Below are positions 4,897-9,050 of a stretch of DNA of 9,050 nt, in pieces. The stretch is from Thermoleophilia bacterium. GTDB taxonomy: Bacteria > Actinomycetota > Thermoleophilia > Gaiellales > SKUG01. The stretch covers positions 1 to 9,050 of the forward strand of contig JAGQUL010000198.1 in assembly GCA_020438525.1 (NCBI GenBank), written 5' to 3'. A program made the translations under genes and the position numbers. Under the pieces are notes generated by a model. The model saw nothing but the letters and a program-made list of their open reading frames with translations, made no database searches and was not told where the DNA came from. Each line of letters begins with the position of its first letter. The stretch's first letter is position 1.

Positions 4897-5826
4897 GTGT
4901 GGACGGAACCTGACCACCACGAAGACGACGACGACGATTCGGGAAACTGGCCTGAAGCCGATGCCGAGCCTTCCGCCGAGGAGGACGGCGACTTCAGCCT
5001 GCCCACGCACGTCTTCTTCGAGAACGAGCCGCTGATCCGGGCACTGAACGACCCGCGACGCGGCGAGAACGACCCCGAGCTCGCGAAGCGACTCTTCGGC
5101 GCGCTGCTCGGCTCGACGCTGATCGCGCTCGTGCCGGAGGAGCAGCAGCTCGACGACATCGACGGCTCTGGCGAGGTCACGCTCGACGGCGAGCTCGAGC
5201 TCAGCTTCGTGCTCGTGCGCCATCCCGACGTGGAGGGCGACATCGTCCCGATGTTCACCGACGAGGGCGCGCTCGGCTCGTTCATGCCCGATGGCGGGCG
5301 CTACGTGGCGCTGGCCGTGAAGGACCTGTTCCCGCTGCTCGGCACCGGCCACGACGGCCCGCCCAACATCGTGATCAACCCCGGCGGCGACGAGGCACTG
5401 CTGCTCACCCCGCGGATGGTGCAGGACATCATCGACTCCGCGCGTGGCTACGGAACCGAGGTGATCGACGAGGGCGTCGAGGTGATCGTCGGCCCCGCCG
5501 AGACCGAGCTGCCCGACGACGCCCGCAAGGCGGTGTCGACCCTGCTCGCCGAGCACGAGGCCGTCACGAAGTGCACGCAGCTGCAGTGGTTCATGCCGGA
5601 CCGACACGACGAGCCGTCGCTCGTGCTGGCGGTCGAGCTGGATCCCGAGCTCGAGGGTGATACCAGGCGCTTCGCGCTCGCATCGATCTGGCGCGACCTG
5701 TCGCCGGTGCTGCGGACCCTCGACCGGCAGGTCGAGATGGTCGACCTCGCCGGGCAGCGCGAGCGGCTCGAGGCAACGGTTCGCTCGCTCGAGCCGTTCT
5801 ACCTGCGCGCCGACTCCGACGAGTAG
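4897..5826 (+). CDS. sseB: SseB-like protein with SseB N- and C-terminal domains
   Basis: A 309-residue cytoplasmic protein. Residues 1-40 are an extremely acidic, probably disordered tail containing HHEDDDDD. Residues about 45-175 match the SseB N-terminal domain: NEPLIRALNDP, LLGSTLIALVPEE, FVLVRHPDVEGDIVPMFTDE, YVALAVKDLFPLL and NIVINPGGDEALLLTP. Residues about 195-300 match the C-terminal SseB domain: VIVGPAETELPDDARKAV, LAVELDPELEGDTRRFALA and a final LDRQVEMVDL. E. coli SseB (about 258 aa) was named for increased serine sensitivity when overexpressed; its biochemical role is not established, so function here stays open. GTG 4897 with GAGGA upstream is the best start; it adds the acidic tail not found in the E. 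coli protein. The gene is divergent from pfkA and ends 13 bases before a tRNA gene. Confidence 0.88.
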   Translation: MWTEPDHHEDDDDDSGNWPEADAEPSAEEDGDFSLPTHVFFENEPLIRALNDPRRGENDPELAKRLFGALLGSTLIALVPEEQQLDDIDGSGEVTLDGELELSFVLVRHPDVEGDIVPMFTDEGALGSFMPDGGRYVALAVKDLFPLLGTGHDGPPNIVINPGGDEALLLTPRMVQDIIDSARGYGTEVIDEGVEVIVGPAETELPDDARKAVSTLLAEHEAVTKCTQLQWFMPDRHDEPSLVLAVELDPELEGDTRRFALASIWRDLSPVLRTLDRQVEMVDLAGQRERLEATVRSLEPFYLRADSDE

Positions 5827-5829
5827 AGT
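5824..5829 (+). promoter_or_regulatory. possible -10 element (TAGAGT) of the tRNA gene
   Basis: TAGAGT fits TANNNT, begins with the TAG stop codon of the SseB-like gene and would start transcription near 5836, four bases before the mature tRNA 5' end. No good -35 hexamer is present about 17 bases upstream, so read-through from the SseB-like gene is an equally good source of the tRNA. Confidence 0.3.
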
Positions 5830-5839
5830 CGAGCCGCAC

Positions 5840-5913
5840 GGCCACGTAGCCCAATTGGTAGAGGCAGCGGATTCAAAACCCGCCCAGTGTCGGTTCGAGT
5901 CCGACCGTGGCTA
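5840..5913 (+). tRNA. tRNA-Leu(CAA) with a short (class I) variable arm
   Basis: A 74-base cloverleaf. Acceptor 5840-5846 pairs with 5906-5912 (six Watson-Crick pairs plus a G1-U72 wobble), discriminator A at 5913. The D stem is G10-C25, C11-G24, C12-G23 with a C13/A22 mismatch and a loop holding G18G19. The anticodon stem GCGGA/CCCGC has an A31/C39 mismatch at the loop, and the loop UUCAAAA gives anticodon CAA at 5874-5876 (reads UUG, Leu). The variable region is only 5 bases (CCAGU), T stem GUCGG/CCGAC with loop UUCGAGU. U8-A14 and A15-U48 tertiary pairs are available. CCA is not encoded. Bacterial tRNA-Leu normally has a long variable arm, so the short one is notable; A73 and the 3-bp D stem are otherwise leucine-like. 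Confidence 0.88.
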
Positions 5914-6108
5914 TCAGCCCGAGGCGCCGTCCTTCGCGTCCTTCACCGGACCGGCCGGATCGGACGGCTCGGCATCGAGGAACGCCAGGGCGTCGTCGAC
6001 GGCGCCGCTGCGCACCGACTCGACCTTCGTGCGCGTGTTCGCGTCGACCTTCGAGTCGAAGGGCGTCGTGCTGCGGTGGTGGATGTGGCGGGCGTGGTGG
6101 ACGTTCAT
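5914..6108 (-). CDS. small hypothetical protein with a histidine-rich N-terminus (64 aa)
   Basis: A 64-residue protein not assigned to any family. It opens MNVHHARHIHHRSTTPF with five histidines in the first 11 residues, a possible metal-binding or nucleic-acid-contact patch. The middle (about 18-47, KVDANTRTKVESVRSGAVDDALAFLDAEP) could form one amphipathic helix, and the tail is Pro/Asp/Lys/Gly-rich and likely disordered. No signal peptide or membrane segment. Support for it being real: GAGGAA stands 7 bases before the ATG (same sequence and spacing as the transpeptidase gene), and about 95% of codons end in G or C. It is last of three minus-strand genes after the lipid kinase. Its stop codon begins at the base following the tRNA discriminator on the opposite strand, so its message tail must run antisense through the tRNA unless it ends at once. 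Confidence 0.72.
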   Translation of the reverse strand: MNVHHARHIHHRSTTPFDSKVDANTRTKVESVRSGAVDDALAFLDAEPSDPAGPVKDAKDGASG

Positions 6109-6115
6109 ACGCCCG

Positions 6116-6121
6116 TTCCTC
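6116..6121 (-). promoter_or_regulatory. ribosome binding site (GAGGAA) of the 64-aa gene
   Basis: On the minus strand GAGGAA is 7 bases before the ATG at 6108. It selects this short frame rather than the longer in-frame extension starting at 6324, whose upstream part shows no coding character. Confidence 0.65.
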
Positions 6122-6187
6122 GCAGGGGGATGCGCGCACGCTGCGCACGATCCGGGGGCGTGGCCGCCCGTGCCGCCGGCAGTGTCC

Positions 6188-6445
6188 TCAGTCGACCGCG
6201 TCGCGGGCGCGAGCGGAGAAGCTGAACAGGCCGCTGCGCAGTCGTCGGCGCTGCGGCGCCGCCACGGCGAGACGATCCTCGGCAGGCACGACCTCGAACG
6301 GGTCGAGCATGCCGACGGTTCCACGCTGCTCGCGTGCGTGGGAAAGCCGCTGGAGCGCGTCGCCCAGGGACTCCTGTCGCTGCTGCTGGTGCTGCTCGTC
6401 CATTACCTCGACGATGCCCTCGATTGGCGAAAAGCGCAAGTCCAT
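6188..6445 (-). CDS. small hypothetical protein with a Gln-rich helical segment (85 aa)
   Basis: An 85-residue protein that I do not recognise. It starts MDLRFSPIEGIVEVMDEQ, continues with a Q/E-rich, probably helical stretch (DEQHQQQRQESLGDALQRL, about 16-34), then GMLDPFEVVPAEDRLAV and a basic, serine/arginine-rich end. There is no signal peptide or transmembrane segment. About 84% of its codons end in G or C, against a lower bias in the upstream extension of the frame to 6526, which supports coding from 6445. The start is uncertain: only a weak purine run (GCGGAA) precedes ATG 6445, and ATG at 6403 is an alternative. It lies 87 bases after the lipid-kinase stop and 79 bases before the 64-aa gene, all on the minus strand, so the three may share a transcript. 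Confidence 0.6.
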   Translation of the reverse strand: MDLRFSPIEGIVEVMDEQHQQQRQESLGDALQRLSHAREQRGTVGMLDPFEVVPAEDRLAVAAPQRRRLRSGLFSFSARARDAVD

Positions 6446-6532
6446 ATTCCGCTTGTTCCCGTCGATGCAGGAATCATGCGCGCACGAGCGGCCACCTCGT
6501 GGCCTGCCCACGCGACCGCGCCGCATGCTCGG
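6446..6532 (-). other. intergenic gap between the lipid-kinase gene and the 85-aa gene
   Basis: Eighty-seven bases, relatively AT-rich near the 85-aa start. No clear -10 box, terminator hairpin with a T run, or RNA gene is seen. It may hold a weak promoter or simply be a leader within the operon. Confidence 0.3.
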
Positions 6533-7399
6533 TCAGCCGACCACGAGCTGCACGGGATCCGGCTCCACCCGGGCCACGACACGCCGATCGTCGAGCTGCA
6601 CGATCTCACCGTCGACGACCATGCTCGGTGCGCGATGCAGCGCCAGCTCGACCTGCCGACCTCGATCGTGGTGCACGCCGTCGCGGCGGGCGAGCTCGCC
6701 GTCGAACAGCGATTTCGCGTCGAATGCGAGCGCACGCGTGCCGCGCCCTGCAGGAACGACGACCAGGTCGAGCGCGCCGTCGCCGGGCTGCGTCGATCCG
6801 ATCTCCGCCCAGCCACCGAACGCGCCGGTGCTGGCAACCATCACCTGCCACGCCGGACCGCTCCACACCAGGTTGCCGTCGATCCGCGCGGAGACGTCCA
6901 CGGGACGTGAGCGGATCGCGGCGATTGCCGCGCCGATCGGATACGCGATCGCGCCGAGGCCCCGCTTGAGCGGCTCGGCGGCCGCCGCCGCCTTCGGGGC
7001 AAGGCCGATCGATGCCACGTTCACGAACGGCACTTCGTCGACCCGACCGAGGTCGATCGGCCGGGTCCGATCCCCGGTCGCCGCAAGCAGGCACGCTCGG
7101 TCGGCGTCGTCGGGAAGCCCGGTCGCGCGGACGAAGTCGTTCGCGGTTCCGGCCGGCACAACGCCGATCGGAACCTCGAGCCTCGCCGCCAGCGCCGCGC
7201 ACGGCCCGAGCGATCCGTCGCCGCCCGCCACGATCACCCGGTCCACGTCGTGCAGCGACCCGGGGGGCGAATCGCTCCACCGTGCGGCCTGCGCGATCTC
7301 CGCATCGGTGACGACGCACCCGTGGCGTACGAGCAGCGCGGCGGGATCCACCTGGTCGGCGGACCCGCTCTTGTGGTTGCGGACGAGCAGCACGTGCAT
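6533..7399 (-). CDS. diacylglycerol kinase-family lipid kinase (YegS/DgkB-like)
   Basis: A 288-residue cytoplasmic or membrane-associated kinase of the DAGK catalytic-domain family, which phosphorylates diacylglycerol or related lipids with ATP. Motifs: VRNHKSGSAD (6-15, family NPxSG), IVAGGDGSL (56-64, nucleotide-binding GGDGT), GVVPAGTANDFVRATGLP (79-96), IDLGRVDEVPFVNVASIG in the middle, and VDGE near the end (family LDGE, a conserved acidic pair). Length is near the family norm of about 290-310. The ATG at 7399 is chosen because the protein then begins directly with the first strand MHVLLVRN; GTG 7402 is adjacent, and the longer extension to 7609 runs through the divergent gap. No strong Shine-Dalgarno is visible. 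Lipid substrate (diacylglycerol, sphingoid base, or a step in phosphatidylinositol-type lipid synthesis) cannot be told from sequence. Confidence 0.9.
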   Translation of the reverse strand: MHVLLVRNHKSGSADQVDPAALLVRHGCVVTDAEIAQAARWSDSPPGSLHDVDRVIVAGGDGSLGPCAALAARLEVPIGVVPAGTANDFVRATGLPDDADRACLLAATGDRTRPIDLGRVDEVPFVNVASIGLAPKAAAAAEPLKRGLGAIAYPIGAAIAAIRSRPVDVSARIDGNLVWSGPAWQVMVASTGAFGGWAEIGSTQPGDGALDLVVVPAGRGTRALAFDAKSLFDGELARRDGVHHDRGRQVELALHRAPSMVVDGEIVQLDDRRVVARVEPDPVQLVVG

Positions 7400-7581
7400 C
7401 ACCAGCTCATGCCCGCTCGCAACGCTCAGGTCACGCGACGCCCTGAGCAGGCACGTTGCACCACTGCGGCCGTCCCGTGGCCGCCCCCGGCGACGCAGCG
7501 TCGCCTGCTGCTGCACGCGATGCCCGCAGCATGGCCGGTTCCAGACGCGCCGGCACGCTCGCATGAAGCCGATACCCCGGT
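7400..7581. promoter_or_regulatory. divergent regulatory gap with three dyad-symmetric elements
   Basis: This 182-base gap separates the lipid-kinase gene (minus) from the Liv operon (plus). It contains a bulged inverted repeat (GCAACGCTCAGG at 7419-7430 with CCTGAG at 7442-7447 and CGTTGC at 7454-7459), a 6-bp hairpin (7466-7471 with 7479-7484) and a perfect 8+1+8 dyad GGCGACGCAGCGTCGCC at 7489-7505. The last is the best operator candidate. No clean TANNNT box was found for either gene; GATACC at 7571-7576, five bases before the plus ATG, is a weak possibility. Confidence 0.4.
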
Positions 7582-8856
7582 ATGAGGAGCAGGGGCATCC
7601 AACAGGCATTTCGGGCAGCGGTGCTGCTCACGGCAGCGGCGCTCGTCGCCGTGGGCTGTGGCGGCGGCGGCAGCGGCAGCGGCAGCGGTGGCAGCGGCGG
7701 TGGCAAGCCGCTCACGAAGGTCGTGATCGCATCCGACCTGCCGCTCACCGGCAGCGCACGCGCGCAGACCGAGACGATGGTCCAGGCGATCCAGATGGCC
7801 GTGGACGAGGTCAACGGCAAGGCCGCCGGCGTGAAGCTCGAGTACCGCAGCATGGACGACGCCACCGCCCAGGCCGGCAAGTGGGACGAGGCCAAGTGCG
7901 CCGACAACATGAACGAGCTCGCCCAGGACGAGAGCGTCGTGGTGGTGATCGGCCCGATGAACTCCGGCTGCGCTCAGGTGCAGATCAAGACCGCCAACAC
8001 CGCAGGTCTTGCGATCGTAAGCCCCGCCGCCACCAAGATCGGACTCACCAAGTCGGGTGACGAGCCGGGCGAGCCCGACAAGTACTACCCCAACGGCACC
8101 CGCAACTTCCTGCGCGTTGTGCCGGCCGACGACCTGCAGGCCTCGGCCGCGGCGCTCTGGGCGTCCGAGCTCGGCGTGAAGAAGGCGTTCGTGATCAACG
8201 ACAAGGAGACCTACGGCAAGGGCCTTGCCGACGCGTTCGAGGGGGCCGCAGAGGACAAGGGCATCGAGGTGGTGGCGAACGAGGGCATCGATCCGCTCGC
8301 ATCCAACTACCGACCGCTGATCCCGAAGATCACCGGCGACAAGGCCGACATGGTGTTCTTCGGCGGCATCACCCAGAACAACGCCGGACAGGTGCTCAAG
8401 GACCTGCGCGCCGCCTCCAAGGACATCATCTTCATGGGCCCCGACGGCATCTTCGAGGACGCGTTCATCGAGGCCGCCGGCGATTCCGGCGACGGCGCCT
8501 ACGCAACCTTCGGCGGCATCCCGCCCGAGAAGCTCCAGGGCAAGGGCAAGCAGTTCATCGATGCATTCACCAAGGCGCACGGCGCGCCGCAGGCGTACAC
8601 CGCGTACGCGTACGACGCGGCGACGGTCGCGATCGCCGCGATCACCCGCTGTGCGGAGGGCGACGGAGTCACGCGCGCATGCGTGCTCGAGGAGCTGTTC
8701 AAGACCAGGGATCACGAGGGCGCGCTCGGCACGTTCTCGATCACCGACACGGGCGACACGACCCTGTCGCAGCTGAGTGGCGTGAAGGTCTCGAAGGGCG
8801 CGTGGGCGTTCGACCGAACGCTCGACGTGTCCGGTGGTGCAGGGGGCGACGCATGA
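7582..8856 (+). CDS. branched-chain amino acid-type (HAAT) ABC transporter substrate-binding lipoprotein
   Basis: A 424-residue LivJ/LivK-type periplasmic-binding-fold-I protein. Residues 1-25 are a lipoprotein signal with basic start (MRSRGIQQAFR) and hydrophobic core; the lipobox is AVGC with lipidated Cys26. A Gly/Ser linker (27-42) follows, then the binding domain: KVVIASDLPLTG, QAIQMAVDEVNGKAAG, VVVVIGPMNSGCAQ (lobe I ligand loop), AIVSPAAT, FLRVVPADDLQ, AFVINDKETYGKGLADAFE, DMVFFGGITQNNAGQ and ALGTFSITDTGDT. It would sit on the outer face of the membrane and deliver branched-chain amino acids, or other amides or small acids, to the permeases. Ligand specificity cannot be read reliably. 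The ATG at 7582 is the only one giving a proper basic signal region, though no Shine-Dalgarno precedes it. It overlaps the permease gene by ATGA. Confidence 0.93.
   Translation: MRSRGIQQAFRAAVLLTAAALVAVGCGGGGSGSGSGGSGGGKPLTKVVIASDLPLTGSARAQTETMVQAIQMAVDEVNGKAAGVKLEYRSMDDATAQAGKWDEAKCADNMNELAQDESVVVVIGPMNSGCAQVQIKTANTAGLAIVSPAATKIGLTKSGDEPGEPDKYYPNGTRNFLRVVPADDLQASAAALWASELGVKKAFVINDKETYGKGLADAFEGAAEDKGIEVVANEGIDPLASNYRPLIPKITGDKADMVFFGGITQNNAGQVLKDLRAASKDIIFMGPDGIFEDAFIEAAGDSGDGAYATFGGIPPEKLQGKGKQFIDAFTKAHGAPQAYTAYAYDAATVAIAAITRCAEGDGVTRACVLEELFKTRDHEGALGTFSITDTGDTTLSQLSGVKVSKGAWAFDRTLDVSGGAGGDA
8841..8846 (+). promoter_or_regulatory. ribosome binding site (AGGGGG) of the permease gene
   Basis: AGGGGG lies 6 bases before the ATG at 8853, inside the end of the binding-protein gene, and supports that start and translational coupling. 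Confidence 0.5.
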
Positions 8857-9050
8857 ACATGAGCGCCGCGCAGAAGCAGGTCCTGATCGACCGCGGTGGT
8901 CAGCTCACCGCCACGCTGCTCATGCTGTGGCTCGTGCTGATGGCCGCGAAGGATCCCGCCGCATTCGCCGCACAGACGACGATCGGCCTCACCTTCGGCG
9001 CCACGCTCGCGCTGATCGCGCTCGGCTACACGATGGTCTACGGGATCATC
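8853..9050 (+). CDS. LivH-type branched-chain amino acid ABC permease (5' part, cut by window end)
   Basis: The first 66 residues of a membrane permease. After a short polar start (MNMSAAQKQVLIDRGGQ) come a hydrophobic stretch (about 18-32, LTATLLMLWLVLMAA), a polar interval, and then TTIGLTFGATLALIALGYTMVYGII. The last part matches the LivH signature in which a first helix reading G..xG..YALIALGLTLVYGI opens the permease. LivH and LivM form the membrane channel of HAAT importers, energised by LivG and LivF, which would be expected to the right of the window. ATG 8853 overlaps the binding-protein stop by ATGA and has AGGGGG upstream; ATG 8859 is an in-frame alternative. The additional N-terminal hydrophobic segment of about 15 residues is longer than I expect for a minimal LivH. 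The frame is open to the window end. Confidence 0.88.
   Translation, partial: MNMSAAQKQVLIDRGGQLTATLLMLWLVLMAAKDPAAFAAQTTIGLTFGATLALIALGYTMVYGII

Noticed and set aside
5840..5913. tRNA as a suppressor or Sec tRNA (anticodon UCA by shifting the loop one base)
   Set aside because: Shifting the loop destroys the anticodon stem pairing; the 7-base loop UUCAAAA with U33 gives CAA, and tRNA-Sec would need a long variable arm and an extended acceptor stem.
7660..7710. GGC/AGC repeat run as a microsatellite or CRISPR-like repeat
   Set aside because: It encodes the Gly/Ser linker after the lipidated Cys, common in actinobacterial binding lipoproteins; no CRISPR spacing or insertion-sequence ends are present anywhere in the window.
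5907..8060. 717-codon open frame on the plus strand
   Set aside because: It runs antisense to three minus-strand genes and then into the binding-protein gene in the wrong frame. Its product is R/S/P/T-rich low-complexity sequence without any motif.
7426..8715. 429-codon open frame on the minus strand opposite the binding-protein gene
   Set aside because: It is an antisense shadow typical of high-GC DNA. The plus-strand frame has clear family motifs and a lipoprotein signal; the antisense product is repetitive (A/G/L/H-rich) with no family features.

Overview
The window looks like chromosomal DNA of a high-GC actinobacterium. The strong G/C third-position bias, actinobacterial-type phosphofructokinase, SseB with N- and C-domains, VapBC pair and near-leaderless promoters of the TANNNT type all fit. 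A Thermoleophilia/Solirubrobacterales-like lineage is my best guess, but this is inference and no marker gene settles it. The DNA is gene-dense: no gap exceeds about 185 bases, and several neighbouring genes overlap by 4 bases (GTGA or ATGA).

Layout. (1) 41-1826, plus strand: a tightly coupled three-gene unit encoding a small tail-anchored membrane protein, a deoxyribose-phosphate-aldolase-like TIM barrel, and an indole-glycerol-phosphate-synthase-like TIM barrel. Both barrels have lost most of the family's catalytic residues. The aldolase-like protein lacks all three key residues, including the Schiff-base lysine. This is the most likely undescribed system in the window. (2) 1824-2509, plus: a vapBC toxin-antitoxin pair with a 38-bp near-perfect palindrome over its promoter; the palindrome begins in the stop codon of the preceding gene. 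(3) 2516-4863, minus: 6-phosphofructokinase followed 29 bases later by a secreted L,D-transpeptidase. (4) 4897-5913, plus: an SseB-like gene divergent from pfkA, then 13 bases later a short-variable-arm tRNA with a CAA (Leu) anticodon. (5) 5914-7399, minus: a diacylglycerol-kinase-family lipid kinase followed by two small unknown genes (85 and 64 aa); the last one's stop codon abuts the tRNA 3' end. (6) 7400-7581: divergent regulatory gap with several dyads. (7) 7582-9050, plus: start of a branched-chain-amino-acid-type (HAAT) ABC transporter operon, with a lipoprotein binding protein and a LivH-type permease cut by the window edge.

How they work together: the vapBC pair is self-contained. 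The pfkA-ldt pair joins a glycolytic enzyme with a cell-wall cross-linking enzyme on one probable transcript. The Liv genes form one importer. The three-gene barrel unit has no pathway neighbour that explains it. Retained phosphate-loop residues in the aldolase-like member suggest ligand binding or altered chemistry rather than the textbook reactions.
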